In this document: positions 34,056 through 42,711 of the stretch, in pieces | Layout: each line of letters opens with the position of its first letter | Numbering within the stretch: position 1 is the first letter of the stretch | Origin: Capnocytophaga gingivalis ATCC 33624 | Lineage (GTDB): Bacteria; Bacteroidota; Bacteroidia; Flavobacteriales; Flavobacteriaceae | Direction: 5' to 3' | Length of the DNA: 64,000 nucleotides | Assembly: GCF_000174755.1 (NCBI RefSeq) | Contig: NZ_ACLQ01000035.1 | Location: forward strand, 186,001 to 250,000 | Notes under the pieces: generated by a model | Databases searched by the model: none | What the model was told of the DNA's origin: nothing | What the model saw: the letters and a program-made list of their open reading frames with translations, nothing else | Program-made: the position numbers and the translations under genes

Positions 34056-35428
34056 AACAATACATCAACGAATTTGGTTACAATCTTCGCTTAGCGCTCC
34101 CTATTATACTCTCCATGCTAGGACATACCTTAGTAGGAGTGATTGATACGGCTATGGTGGGAAAGGTTGGCACCCTAGAACTGGCAGCAGCTTCGCTGGG
34201 CAATAGCTATGTGTTCCTACTGATGTCCTTTGGTATTGGTTTCTCCACAGTGATTACTACCCTTACTGCCGAATCGGTTAAAAAACATAATACAGCCGAG
34301 ACAAAATCCATACTTACTCATGGATTACTAATCAATACCTTGTTAGGAGTAATTATCTTTGCTGGGCTCTTTCTCTCTAAGCCCTTAATGGTCTACACCC
34401 AGCAGAAGGAGGAAGTTATCGCCTTGGCGGTTCCTTATGTACATATGGTAGCTGTCTCGATTATCCCCTTGATGTTCTTTCAAGCACTCAAGCAGTTTGC
34501 GGATGGTTTCTCTATCACTCAGTATTCACTCTATGTAACTATTACCGCCAATTTGCTCAATATTTTCCTCAATTATCTCTTTATTTATGGGAATTGGGGC
34601 TGTCCTCGTATGGGGGTATTGGGAGCTGCGGTCGGTACTTTGGCCTCACGAGTGGTGATGCCTATCCTACTATGGGGCATCTTATACAAGGATACTCGTA
34701 TGACCCAATATATGAAAAATCTTATGCCCAAGATAGATAGTACCGTGATCAAAAAATTCATTCATATAGGGGTACCCTCCGGTCTGCAAGTGGTTTTCGA
34801 AGCAGGAGTATTCATTGCTGCCACTTGGCTTAGTGGGGTACTGGGACAGATCTATCAAGCGGCCAATCAAATTGCCCTGAGTATAGCTACCTTGACCTTT
34901 ATGATTGCCAATGGAATGAGTGTAGTAGCTATGATACGAGTAGGTAACTACAAAGGCATGGAGGATTATATCTCCCTGCGCCGTGTAGCCATCTCTATTT
35001 TCCTTTTCATACTCCTGACACAAGTGGTCTTAGGGGGGCTTATAGGGCTATTGCGCTACCAGCTACCAGAATTTTTCCTCAATACAGAGAAGCTCGACAC
35101 CGTGGACAATATTGCTCTTGTGATAGAAGAATCTGCTCATCTGCTCCTGATAGCCGCTCTTTTCCAAATAGTAGATGGCTTGCAGACAGTTGCCTTGGGA
35201 GCGCTTCGTGGCTTACAAGACGCCAAGATACCTATGATCCTCTCTTTTATTTCTTATTGGGTAATTGCTTTTCCTATTTGCTACTACTTAGGACTGCATA
35301 CCTCACTGAAGACTACTGGTATCTGGATAGGGCTTCTGGTAGGACTGACTTTCTCAGCACTATTACAAACCACTCGTTTTCTAATACTATCAAGCAGACT
35401 GATAAGGAATAATCAAACTAAGAACTAA
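34052..35428 (+). CDS. MATE-family multidrug/sodium antiporter
   Basis: A 458-residue inner membrane exporter with twelve predicted transmembrane helices in two pseudo-symmetric halves. The first half has LGHTLVGVIDTAMVGKVG near residue 22 (the MATE helix 1 signature) and the second half the mirrored GLQVVFEAGVF. It likely uses Na+ or H+ to expel cationic or planar drugs or metabolites. The last codons and stop are part of a 7-nt-period array, so the C-terminal QTKN is array-encoded. The ATG overlaps the upstream stop codon (ATGA). Confidence 0.92.
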   Translation: MKQYINEFGYNLRLALPIILSMLGHTLVGVIDTAMVGKVGTLELAAASLGNSYVFLLMSFGIGFSTVITTLTAESVKKHNTAETKSILTHGLLINTLLGVIIFAGLFLSKPLMVYTQQKEEVIALAVPYVHMVAVSIIPLMFFQALKQFADGFSITQYSLYVTITANLLNIFLNYLFIYGNWGCPRMGVLGAAVGTLASRVVMPILLWGILYKDTRMTQYMKNLMPKIDSTVIKKFIHIGVPSGLQVVFEAGVFIAATWLSGVLGQIYQAANQIALSIATLTFMIANGMSVVAMIRVGNYKGMEDYISLRRVAISIFLFILLTQVVLGGLIGLLRYQLPEFFLNTEKLDTVDNIALVIEESAHLLLIAALFQIVDGLQTVALGALRGLQDAKIPMILSFISYWVIAFPICYYLGLHTSLKTTGIWIGLLVGLTFSALLQTTRFLILSSRLIRNNQTKN

Positions 35429-35443
35429 AAACTAAGAACTAAT
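35416..35443. repeat. Heptad-period array (4 units) bridging a stop and the next start
   Basis: Units AACTAAG, AACTAAA, AACTAAG and AACTAAT. The MATE stop codon lies inside it and the ATG of the next gene follows after one base, so the array is the whole intergenic junction. Confidence 0.85.
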
Positions 35444-35444
35444 T

Positions 35445-35672
35445 ATGGCATCATTCCCTAAATTTTTGCTCGGTGATAATACCGATTATCCCGACGCTAT
35501 TTTTATCATTCACACAGAATTTCCTCGCTTTATCCTCAACCTTGCTGACGATGAGGTAGAATGGTTGGAGGAGTTCGACAAGGAGGATGAAGAAGAACTC
35601 GAAGCCTCTGCTGAGAGTCTTATTCAGGAGGCTATCGCTTTCTATGACCGAGAAATAAGCCGTTATGAATAG
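35445..35672 (+). CDS. Small acidic conserved protein
   Basis: A 75-residue strongly acidic protein (DDEVEWLEEFDKEDEEEL in the middle) without signal peptide or membrane helix. I do not know its function; the size and the PKFLLGDNTDYPDAIFIIHTEFPRF style opening (key word DNTDYPD) recur in Bacteroidota genomes as I recall. Its end overlaps the start of the PAP2 gene by 8 nt, supporting translation. Confidence 0.7.
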   Translation: MASFPKFLLGDNTDYPDAIFIIHTEFPRFILNLADDEVEWLEEFDKEDEEELEASAESLIQEAIAFYDREISRYE

Positions 35673-36237
35673 CTTTATAGATACTCTAAATAGCCTTGAC
35701 CAAGAGATGATTCTCTTTCTCAATGGCTTAGGCACCCCCCTATGGGATGGATTCTGGCTCTTTGTCACCAACAAATGGGCGGCTATTCCCTTGTATGCAT
35801 GGCTGTGTTGGCTGTGTTATAAGCATCATTCTCTCAAGAGATTTTTCTTTATTCTTCTGTGTGTGGCGGTGATGATTGCCCTAACTGACCAGCTCTCCAA
35901 TCTCTTCAAGGTTCAGTTTCACCGTCTGCGTCCCTGCCATAATCCATTGATTAATGGACAACTGCGTTTTACTCGCTGTGGAGGCCAATTCGGTTATTTC
36001 TCTGCCCATGCCGCCAATACCTTTGCCTTGGCCATGTTCTTAGGTCAGGTGCTAAGACCTCTCTACCCAAGGCTTCTTATAATACTTTTGCTATGGGCTG
36101 CAGTGGTCTCCTATAGTCGTATCTACTTAGGGGTACACTACCCCTTCGATGTGCTTACAGGTCTGAGTATAGGACTTGCTATAGGCTATGGTATGTACTT
36201 TTTTTACCAGAAAATAATTGTCAAGAGAGTGAAATAA
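35665..36237 (+). CDS. PAP2-type membrane phosphatase
   Basis: A 190-residue inner membrane protein with about five or six helices and the three phosphatase motifs: KVQFHRLRP (motif 1), YFSAHAANTF (motif 2, with the histidine of the SGH-like triad) and SRIYLGVHYPFDVLTG (motif 3 with the catalytic histidine and aspartate). It probably dephosphorylates a lipid phosphate such as undecaprenyl pyrophosphate, phosphatidylglycerol phosphate or phosphatidate in the periplasm. It is translationally coupled to the small acidic gene. Confidence 0.9.
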   Translation: MNSFIDTLNSLDQEMILFLNGLGTPLWDGFWLFVTNKWAAIPLYAWLCWLCYKHHSLKRFFFILLCVAVMIALTDQLSNLFKVQFHRLRPCHNPLINGQLRFTRCGGQFGYFSAHAANTFALAMFLGQVLRPLYPRLLIILLLWAAVVSYSRIYLGVHYPFDVLTGLSIGLAIGYGMYFFYQKIIVKRVK

Positions 36238-36280
36238 TTGGCTATTATTCCAATTGGTTTACTTCTGAAATAAAAATAAA

Positions 36281-36317
36281 AAAAAATGCGAGATTTTAGG
36301 ACAATCTCGCATTTTTT
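36281..36317. terminator. Bidirectional terminator
   Basis: 15-bp perfect stem AAAAAATGCGAGATT / AATCTCGCATTTTTT with a 7-nt loop, between the convergent PAP2 and Imm1-like genes. Confidence 0.93.
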
Positions 36318-36331
36318 ACATCCGATTGTTT

Positions 36332-36703
36332 TTATATCTTTTCCCATTCAATAAAATCAGGCCTTGCCTGTATCTCGAAAAAGGATTGGGCTACTTTGTA
36401 AAACTTATCAATGGTCAACACTTTGTCCTTGCTAAGGAACACCTCTGTCCCGTGTATATCCTCAACAAATACCTCTATCCCTTCACTTGCTTTTCCTTTA
36501 CTAATGTATTGTACCTCTTCTTCTAAATAGTAGATAACACATTTATTTCCCCTGACAAATGCAGATAATTGGGGGAATCCATTTTCCTTAAAAGTTAAAA
36601 TAAAAAAATTAACCTCCTCTAAAAAACGTTTTTTTAGTAATATTTCTAATTCTTCCAAAGAATCTACAAGGTATTCTTGACTAAAATCATTTAAGTACAT
36701 CAT
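36332..36703 (-). CDS. Imm1-like immunity protein (candidate)
   Basis: A 123-residue cytoplasmic protein. The YLVDSLEELEILL opening and the ending FFEIQARPDFIEWEKI resemble the Imm1 family of immunity proteins, which neutralise toxins of polymorphic toxin systems. No toxin gene is adjacent in the window. A paralogue with the same opening (YMVDSVEEL) lies immediately upstream, and the region is AT-rich. The family assignment is from memory and moderate. Start is the ATG at 36701-36703 or the next ATG one codon on. Confidence 0.55.
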   Translation of the reverse strand: MMYLNDFSQEYLVDSLEELEILLKKRFLEEVNFFILTFKENGFPQLSAFVRGNKCVIYYLEEEVQYISKGKASEGIEVFVEDIHGTEVFLSKDKVLTIDKFYKVAQSFFEIQARPDFIEWEKI

Positions 36704-36772
36704 TCTTACTAATTTTCAATATTTAAAAAAGGCTACAATAGCTATGCGATTCACCGATTTCCCCTCTTATAA

Positions 36773-37144
36773 TTAAGATAAGATATACAAAGGAATTTGT
36801 TTTTGCTGAAAAAACTCTTTGAACAACATCAATACCAATCCATAGTCATAGCAAATGGTATTTTCATCATAAAAGTTTCCCCTTATCTCTACTTTTTTAT
36901 GAGTTTGAAGTCCTCTATGATAGCTGCGAGGATATTTCTCAGTAGGGTTATCAAGATCTGTAGTATAATAAAGCAACAAATATTTGCCCTTATCTATTTG
37001 ACAAGAGAGTGCATCCGAATCCCAACTATCCTCCAAAGATAACCGAAGCATTGCTTCTATCTTATTAGAAAGGGGAATAAGGTGATGCACTAATTCTTCT
37101 ACAGAATCAACCATATACACCTGATTATCAATTGTTAGCATCAT
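36773..37144 (-). CDS. Imm1-like immunity protein paralogue (candidate)
   Basis: A 123-residue protein that shares the V-D-S-x-E-E-L opening and the FFQQKQIPLYI ending style with the gene downstream, but is otherwise strongly diverged. It would fit a stockpile of immunity genes against different toxins. It lacks the final tryptophan motif of the neighbouring copy. Two ATG codons in tandem are possible starts. No function has been shown from the sequence itself. Confidence 0.5.
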   Translation of the reverse strand: MMLTIDNQVYMVDSVEELVHHLIPLSNKIEAMLRLSLEDSWDSDALSCQIDKGKYLLLYYTTDLDNPTEKYPRSYHRGLQTHKKVEIRGNFYDENTICYDYGLVLMLFKEFFQQKQIPLYILS

Positions 37145-37249
37145 ATATTTTTCAAAATATCTATAAGCAGTTCCAATATTTTTCCTTTAGGAGTAAGTTC
37201 ATCATTGGCGTAAAAACCATCTATACTGTTATTTTGTTATCAAATATTT

Positions 37250-37531
37250 TTATATCTCACAAAATCCTAAAGATAAAAGTTTTTCCCTAAAAGCTGTAAT
37301 AACACTAGGTGGTGTTGCCGATTCGTGCTTGATATTTACGAATAACTGCGCTTGTTCTTCTTCATCTATATAGGCTTCTCCTTCCTTATAAAAATACATC
37401 CAGGAGAAAAAGCCTTCATAACAAATAGTCTTTTCATCATATTCCTTATCTACTCGCACTATTTCTTCCCTGAGCTTTTCTTTTAAGTCACTAAAAGAAG
37501 TCTCTATCACAAAAAAGCTCTCTACTGCCAT
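37250..37531 (-). CDS. Small hypothetical protein in the immunity-like cluster
   Basis: A 93-residue acidic protein without recognised family, signal peptide or membrane helix. Its position next to two Imm1-like genes, its size and its low GC suggest that it may be a third immunity-type gene, but nothing in the residues proves this. It starts 10 nt downstream of the methyltransferase stop on the same strand, so it may be read through from it. Confidence 0.5.
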   Translation of the reverse strand: MAVESFFVIETSFSDLKEKLREEIVRVDKEYDEKTICYEGFFSWMYFYKEGEAYIDEEEQAQLFVNIKHESATPPSVITAFREKLLSLGFCEI

Positions 37532-37540
37532 CTTACTTTA

Positions 37541-38293
37541 TCACATACCCAGCTGTGAGCCCTCGCTGGCTTTACCTTTTATCTGGCTCACTATAATCGC
37601 TCCCGCCATAGCTACATTAAGGCTTTCTGCTTGTTGGCGTTTGCCAAAGCGTGGTATAGTAATAGCTCCATTGGCCAAGGCGGCCACCTCTGGGCTTACC
37701 CCATTGGCTTCATTACCAAGAACAATCACACAATCCTCTGGAAAAGTAGTCGTATAGAGGTCTTCCCCCGCCAAGGTAGCCACATATACAGGTAAGTCAC
37801 AAGTAACCAAGAAACCCGCCAAGGGCAGGTAATGCACCTCCACCCGTGAAAGCGACCCCATAGAGGCTTGCACTACTTTCGGATTATAGCAATCCACTGT
37901 CTGCTCACTACATAGAAGAGTTTCTATCCCAAACCAATCACACAGACGAATAAGCGTTCCCAAATTACCTGGGTCTTGAATATTATCTAAGGCCAAGATA
38001 AGCCCTTCTTGAAGTATCCCCTTTCTCTTGGGCTGGCGAAAGATAGCCACCCCCTCATCAGGATGCTTTAGAGTACTTAGCTTAGAGAGTTCCTCCTTGC
38101 TAACAAGGGTTAAGGGTTGCTGCCCAAGACTTGCAGAGAAGGTATCTGTAGCATAAATTACCTCAGCTTTGTAGCCTGCTTCGACAAACTCTACTATACT
38201 CTTCTTCCCCTCTACCACAAAGAGGCCTGTTTCGCTACGATGCTTCTTTTGAGAGAGTTTTTGTACTAACTTGAGTTGGTTTTTGCTTAGCAT
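37541..38293 (-). CDS. TrmH-family (SpoU) RNA 2'-O-methyltransferase
   Basis: A 250-residue methyltransferase with an N-terminal substrate-binding domain (residues 1-95, LFVVEGKKSIVE) and the knotted SPOUT domain. Its three motifs are NIQDPGNLGTLIRLCDWFG near 111, VLGNEANGVS near 200 and IPRFGKRQQAESLNVAMA near 220. It transfers a methyl group from SAM to a ribose of rRNA or tRNA; the nucleotide cannot be named. The ATG at 38291-38293 fits the family start; an in-frame upstream extension crosses the divergent promoters and was rejected. Confidence 0.9.
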   Translation of the reverse strand: MLSKNQLKLVQKLSQKKHRSETGLFVVEGKKSIVEFVEAGYKAEVIYATDTFSASLGQQPLTLVSKEELSKLSTLKHPDEGVAIFRQPKRKGILQEGLILALDNIQDPGNLGTLIRLCDWFGIETLLCSEQTVDCYNPKVVQASMGSLSRVEVHYLPLAGFLVTCDLPVYVATLAGEDLYTTTFPEDCVIVLGNEANGVSPEVAALANGAITIPRFGKRQQAESLNVAMAGAIIVSQIKGKASEGSQLGM

Positions 38294-38313
38294 ATAGGAT
38301 AAATAATTGCAAG

Positions 38314-38321
38314 GCAAATAT
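38314..38321 (-). promoter_or_regulatory. Bacteroidota -7 element for the TrmH-family gene
   Basis: TATATTTG on the minus strand, 20 nt upstream of the ATG. Confidence 0.5.
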
Positions 38322-38344
38322 ACAATTATTTTCGGAAAATATAG

Positions 38345-38352
38345 TATCTTTG
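38345..38352 (+). promoter_or_regulatory. Bacteroidota -7 element for lpxB
   Basis: TATCTTTG, 17 nt upstream of the ATG; divergent from the methyltransferase element 24 nt away. Confidence 0.6.
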
Positions 38353-38369
38353 CAAAAATATTCATCACT

Positions 38370-39506
38370 ATGAAATACTACCTTATCGCAGGGGAAGCCT
38401 CTGGCGACTTACATGGGGCTAACCTTATGCGCGCCCTACAGCAGATAGACCCCAAGGCAGAGTTTTGCTTCTGGGGAGGGGATCGCATGGAGGCTGTTGG
38501 GGGAAAACTCATTAAGCATTACCGCGATTTGGCTTTTATGGGATTTTGGGAAGTGGTTACCAATCTTCGAACAATTCTTCGAAATATTGATTTTTGCAAA
38601 CGAGATATCATACAATTTCAGCCCGATGCGATTATCTTCATCGATTATCCTGGGTTCAATATGCGTATCGCTAAGTGGGCTAAGCAGCGAGGGATTCCTA
38701 CCCATTATTACATTTCTCCACAGATATGGGCTTGGAAAGAAAACCGTATCAAAGCAATCAAAAGGGATGTAGATGCCATGTATGTAATCTTACCTTTTGA
38801 AAAAGATTTCTATGAAGAGAAGCACCAATATCCTGTACACTTTGTAGGACATCCTCTGTTAGATGCTATTGCAGCTCGTAAGGAGGTTAGTGAGGAAGTA
38901 TTCAAAAGAGAAAACGGCTTAGATGAGCGTCCTATTATTGCCTTGCTACCTGGTAGTCGTAAGCAAGAAATTGCCAAGATGCTCTCTGTGATGCTCTCAG
39001 TGGTAGGAAGCTACCATCAGTATCAGTTTGTCATTGCAGGGGCGCCTTCTTTAGGATATGATTTCTACAAACAGTTTATCAAGGAAGAAAATGTACATTT
39101 TGTCAGTGGGAAAACCTACGACCTGCTCTCTCATGGACATGCAGCGTTGGTTACCAGTGGTACAGCTACCTTGGAAACGGCTTTATTCCGTGTTCCTGAA
39201 GTGGTTTGTTATCGTGGCAATTGGATTTCTTACCAGATAGCCAAGCGAGTAATCAGCCTCAAGTATATTTCTTTGGTGAATCTGATCATGGATGCTCCTG
39301 TAGTGACCGAACTCATTCAGGGAGACCTCAATACCCGAAACCTCAAAACAGAACTAAACAAACTCCTTAATCCTGATTATAGAGAAAAACTTCTTAACAA
39401 TTACGAAGCCTTGCGAGAAAAGCTAGGCAAAGAAGGCGCAAGCGAAAGGACTGCTCAGGCTATCTATACTTCATTACAAAATAAAAGGCATTACAATAGG
39501 AGCTAA
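38370..39506 (+). CDS. lpxB: Lipid-A-disaccharide synthase
   Basis: Condenses UDP-2,3-diacylglucosamine with lipid X to form the lipid A disaccharide at the inner membrane. The 378-residue glycosyltransferase (GT19) begins MKYYLIAGEASGDLHGANL, with the glycine-rich family start at residues 7-14, and carries the GGDRM word near 36, FIDYPGFNMR near 89, YISPQIWAWK near 114, LLPGSRKQEI near 195 and the SGTATLETAL motif near 268. The ATG at 38370 follows the promoter by 17 nt. The last 33 nt overlap convergently with the end of lrgB. Confidence 0.95.
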   Translation: MKYYLIAGEASGDLHGANLMRALQQIDPKAEFCFWGGDRMEAVGGKLIKHYRDLAFMGFWEVVTNLRTILRNIDFCKRDIIQFQPDAIIFIDYPGFNMRIAKWAKQRGIPTHYYISPQIWAWKENRIKAIKRDVDAMYVILPFEKDFYEEKHQYPVHFVGHPLLDAIAARKEVSEEVFKRENGLDERPIIALLPGSRKQEIAKMLSVMLSVVGSYHQYQFVIAGAPSLGYDFYKQFIKEENVHFVSGKTYDLLSHGHAALVTSGTATLETALFRVPEVVCYRGNWISYQIAKRVISLKYISLVNLIMDAPVVTELIQGDLNTRNLKTELNKLLNPDYREKLLNNYEALREKLGKEGASERTAQAIYTSLQNKRHYNRS

Positions 39507-40166
39507 AACAGCCGTAAAGATACCATTGAAAATCATTCCTAAGCTGGCATAGATAGCGTGTTTTTCGCTAAGGTTAAAGGCGGCCATAATCCCCAAGGCA
39601 TGGGAAGCCGTTCCCAAAGAAATACCTCTCCCCATTGGGCTTTTGATACCTGTCCATTGGAGTACCTTGAAGCCTAAAATAGATCCCAATATCCCTGTAA
39701 CAATCACAGCGGCTACCGTAAGGGAGGTAATTCCGTGTAGGGTCTTGGACACTTCAAGCGCAATAGGGGTAGTTACCGATTTAGGTGCTAAAGATCGAAT
39801 GATATGCTCATCCGCACCTAATCCCTTAGCAATATAGCATACCGAGAGAATCCCTATCAAACTGCCCACAAACTGGGATACCAACAGCGGCAAAAGTTGT
39901 TTCTTGATTTTGGAGAGTTGTTGGTATAAAGGCACTCCCATGGCTACAATAGAAGGTTTAAGCCAAAAATCAATATACATTCCTGCATTCTGCTCATAGG
40001 TCTCATAGGAAATATTGAAGATCATCAGATACCCTATGAGAACCGAAACGGCAAGCATGACAGGATTTAGGAATACGGATTTGTATTTCTGTTGGAGCAT
40101 AAGAACTCCGTAATATACACCAAAGGTGATGGCTAAAAGGACTAAAGGATTTTCAAATATTTTCAT
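39474..40166 (-). CDS. lrgB: LrgB-family membrane protein
   Basis: A 230-residue inner membrane protein with about six to seven helices and the LrgB words FWLKPSIVAMGVPLYQQ, SLAPKSVTTPIALEVSK and GTASHALGIMAAF. With LrgA it forms a two-gene unit related to the CidAB/LrgAB murein hydrolase regulators, some of which transport glycolate, pyruvate or other short organic acids. The start overlaps the lrgA stop by 14 nt, so the two are coupled. The 3' end runs 33 nt into the convergent lpxB gene. Confidence 0.9.
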   Translation of the reverse strand: MKIFENPLVLLAITFGVYYGVLMLQQKYKSVFLNPVMLAVSVLIGYLMIFNISYETYEQNAGMYIDFWLKPSIVAMGVPLYQQLSKIKKQLLPLLVSQFVGSLIGILSVCYIAKGLGADEHIIRSLAPKSVTTPIALEVSKTLHGITSLTVAAVIVTGILGSILGFKVLQWTGIKSPMGRGISLGTASHALGIMAAFNLSEKHAIYASLGMIFNGIFTAVLAPIVMPFIL

Positions 40167-40521
40167 GGTCATGGTGATGTTTGGTTCTTTTGCGGATAAA
40201 CTGATATACATGGCCTGTTACCACCATCACAATAATGGTACTGACAACAATAGCCACACTGATAGACCAAAAATTTTTAGCTATAAGATCAAAATAAGCC
40301 AATATAGCCACGCTGGGCGGTACGAAAAACAGTCCCAAATGAGAGATCAACATATCTGAAAAAGCCTTGACCCAATGCAGCTTGATCCAGCCTAAGTGTA
40401 GAAAAAGGGTCAGTAGTATCATTCCTATAATACTGGAAGGAAAGTGAATCCCTGTAAGATAAACGATCAATTCTCCTAAGGCCAAACAGCCAAAAATAAT
40501 AGCACAATATCTGATTAACAT
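40153..40521 (-). CDS. lrgA: CidA/LrgA-family membrane protein
   Basis: A 122-residue inner membrane protein with four helices and the LrgA words TGIHFPSSIIGMILL near 24 and LFFVPPSVAILAYFD near 85. It is the partner of LrgB; such pairs resemble holin/antiholin proteins and influence cell lysis or organic-acid transport. The gene has a full promoter and lies behind the terminator of the nqr operon. Confidence 0.88.
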   Translation of the reverse strand: MLIRYCAIIFGCLALGELIVYLTGIHFPSSIIGMILLTLFLHLGWIKLHWVKAFSDMLISHLGLFFVPPSVAILAYFDLIAKNFWSISVAIVVSTIIVMVVTGHVYQFIRKRTKHHHDHENI

Positions 40522-40543
40522 AGGATAGTGATTAAAACGGGCG

Positions 40544-40574
40544 CAAAATTACAACTTTAATGACAAATGACCAA
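40544..40574 (-). promoter_or_regulatory. Promoter for lrgAB
   Basis: Minus-strand TAATTTTG (40544-40551) with TTG at 40572-40574 and 20 nt between. The spacer and -33 element lie within a heptad array. Confidence 0.65.
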
Positions 40575-40590
40575 TGATAAATAACAAATC
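40556..40590. repeat. Heptad-period array (5 units) over the lrgAB promoter
   Basis: Units TTTAATG, ACAAATG, ACCAATG, ATAAATA and ACAAATC. The -33 TTG of lrgAB is read from one of the CAA words of this array. Confidence 0.7.
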
Positions 40591-40606
40591 TTTTTCACTA
40601 TCAACA

Positions 40607-40638
40607 AAAAATCCGACCCATTGCTGAGTCGGATTTTT
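40607..40638 (-). terminator. Terminator of the nqr operon
   Basis: 11-bp stem AAAAATCCGAC / GTCGGATTTTT with a 10-nt loop, 22 nt after the nqrF stop; the minus strand continues with T residues. Confidence 0.93.
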
Positions 40639-40659
40639 AATATTATGGAAAAAGTTGTT

Positions 40660-41973
40660 TTAACCTCCAAAGTCGTCGAAACGAATGTTTTCGTCTGGCA
40701 TACCGAAGTCTTGTCCCATTTTCTGAACAGCCTTGTTCATCATCGGAGGACCACAGAAGTACAATTCAATATCTTCTGGTGCTTCGTGCTTGCTTAGGTA
40801 TTGTTCTATTACCGCATTGTGTACGAAGCCTAAGAAACCATCACCTTCAGTGTCATGTATGTCTTTCTTCACTTTCCAATTGTCTTCTGGTAGTGGTTCA
40901 GAAAGCACGATAAAGAACTTGAAGTTAGGGAACTCTCGTTCTAGTTCACGGAAGTGCTCTACGTAGAACAACTCACGCTTAGAACGACCTCCGTACCAGT
41001 AAGTTACAGTACGTCCTGTCTTCAATGTTTTGAAGAGGTGGTATAGGTGCGAACGCATAGGTGCCATACCTGCTCCCCCACCTACGTACAACATCTCGGC
41101 GTTGGATTCGTTGATAAAGAACTCTCCATAAGGTCCTGAGATGGTTACCTTGTCTCCTGGTTTGCGAGAGAAGATGTAAGAGGAGGCTACCCCTGGATTT
41201 ACATCCATCCAGCCGCCTTTAGCTCGGTCAAAAGGAGGGGTGGCGATACGTACGTTAAGCATAATCTCACGTCCTTCAGCTGGGTAAGAGGCCATAGAGT
41301 AAGCACGCTCTGCAGGCTCTGGATTCTTCATCACTAGCGGCCATAGCTTGAACTTATCCCATTCCATCTTGAATTTCTCTGGCTCACCTGGGTGTTCTAC
41401 AGGGTGAGCAGTAATATCGATATCGGAGTATTTAACCTCACAAGGAGGGATTTCTATCTGGATATATCCTCCTGGTTTGTAATCCATATCTTCTGGAATT
41501 TCCACTACAAACTCTTTGATGAAGGAAGCCACATTGTAGTTTCTCACTACGGTAGCTTGCCATTTCTTGATACCAAATACTTGCTCAGGTACCCCGATTT
41601 TCATATCTTGTTTTACCTTTACTTGGCAGGCCAAGCGTACACCCTCTTTGAGTTCCTTTTTGGTAAAGTGAGGGGTTTCGGTAGGAAGTGCTTCTCCCCC
41701 ACCCTCGTACACGTGGCATTCGCACTGCAAGCAGGATCCCTTACCACCACAAGCCGATGGCAAGAATATCTTCTCATTACCCAAGGTAGAAAGCAAGCTC
41801 CCTCCAAGAGGTACTTCTATTACCTTATCATTATTGATGGTAATCTTCACTGGCCCCGATGGGGTTAGTTTTTGTTTTACATAAAGCAAAATCGCTACTA
41901 ACAAGAGGATTACTACTAATAATCCTACCACCGTTACCGTAATAGTTGTTAATATTTCACTTGCTAAAATCAT
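40660..41973 (-). CDS. nqrF: Na+-translocating NADH:quinone reductase subunit F
   Basis: The electron entry subunit of Na+-NQR: oxidises NADH with FAD and passes electrons through a 2Fe-2S centre. The 437-residue chain has one N-terminal transmembrane helix (about 8-32), a ferredoxin domain with cluster cysteines C75, C81, C84 and C116 ([10 protein letters not shown]), then an FAD/NADH reductase with [11 protein letters not shown] near 224 and [14 protein letters not shown] near 290. It ends in FDDFGG, the usual terminus. The start overlaps nqrE by 17 nt. Confidence 0.97.
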   Translation of the reverse strand: MILASEILTTITVTVVGLLVVILLLVAILLYVKQKLTPSGPVKITINNDKVIEVPLGGSLLSTLGNEKIFLPSACGGKGSCLQCECHVYEGGGEALPTETPHFTKKELKEGVRLACQVKVKQDMKIGVPEQVFGIKKWQATVVRNYNVASFIKEFVVEIPEDMDYKPGGYIQIEIPPCEVKYSDIDITAHPVEHPGEPEKFKMEWDKFKLWPLVMKNPEPAERAYSMASYPAEGREIMLNVRIATPPFDRAKGGWMDVNPGVASSYIFSRKPGDKVTISGPYGEFFINESNAEMLYVGGGAGMAPMRSHLYHLFKTLKTGRTVTYWYGGRSKRELFYVEHFRELEREFPNFKFFIVLSEPLPEDNWKVKKDIHDTEGDGFLGFVHNAVIEQYLSKHEAPEDIELYFCGPPMMNKAVQKMGQDFGMPDENIRFDDFGG

Positions 41974-42691
41974 TACTTAAGTCTTTTGTATTATTAGCCA
42001 ATTTATCTGTTTTAACTTCTTGTTGAACGGTTGTCTCCTTCTTAGGTTCTTCCTTTTTGCTGCTACCACCAGTGAGCATACCTCCAAAGCTCATAAAGCC
42101 AATAGCCATAAGCCCTGTGGTAATGAAGGTAATCCCTAAGCCTCGCAAAGGTGCAGGTACATGTGAGTAACGTATTTTCTCACGAATGGCAGCTAAAGCC
42201 AAGATAGCAATAGCCCAACCCAAACCTGAACTTACTCCGTAGGCTACGGAAAGCCCGAAGGTGTGGATGGTCTCTTCTCGAGATTGCATAAATAGGGAAC
42301 CTCCTAAGATCGCACAGTTCACCGCTATCAAAGGCAAGAAAATCCCCAAGGAGTTGTACAAGGAGGGAGAAAACTTCTCTACAATAATCTCAACCAACTG
42401 TACCATGGTAGCTACTGTGGCGATAAAGAGGATATAGGTAAGGAAGCTCAAGTCATAAGAAGCGTATTCCTCTCCCAACCAAGCCAAAGCACCTTCTTTA
42501 AGGATATATTGGTTAAGCAACCAGTTCATAGGTACTGTAAGGGTTTGCACGAATATAACGGCTGCTCCCAAACCTATAGCGGTAGATACCTTTTTGGATA
42601 CCGCCAAGTACGAACACATACCCAAGAAGGTAGCGAAAATCATATTCTCTGAGAATACAGATTTAAATATCAGTGTTAAATATTCTAACAT
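41957..42691 (-). CDS. nqrE: Na+-translocating NADH:quinone reductase subunit E
   Basis: A 244-residue inner membrane subunit with six helices, part of the Na+ channel, homologous to NqrD and Rnf[16 protein letters not shown] near 120 is the signature carrying the cysteine proposed to ligand the intramembrane Fe centre. The last 35 residues form a Lys/Glu-rich soluble tail ([10 protein letters not shown]) not found in the approximately 200-residue Vibrio protein. It lies 20 nt after nqrD. Confidence 0.95.
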   Translation of the reverse strand: MLEYLTLIFKSVFSENMIFATFLGMCSYLAVSKKVSTAIGLGAAVIFVQTLTVPMNWLLNQYILKEGALAWLGEEYASYDLSFLTYILFIATVATMVQLVEIIVEKFSPSLYNSLGIFLPLIAVNCAILGGSLFMQSREETIHTFGLSVAYGVSSGLGWAIAILALAAIREKIRYSHVPAPLRGLGITFITTGLMAIGFMSFGGMLTGGSSKKEEPKKETTVQQEVKTDKLANNTKDLSNDFSK

Positions 42692-42711
42692 GTTCTTTTC
42701 GTTTTAAGTGA

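Noticed and set aside
40153-41973. LrgAB as phage holin remnants
   Set aside because: Both genes are complete, match LrgA and LrgB and have a promoter; no phage genes surround them.
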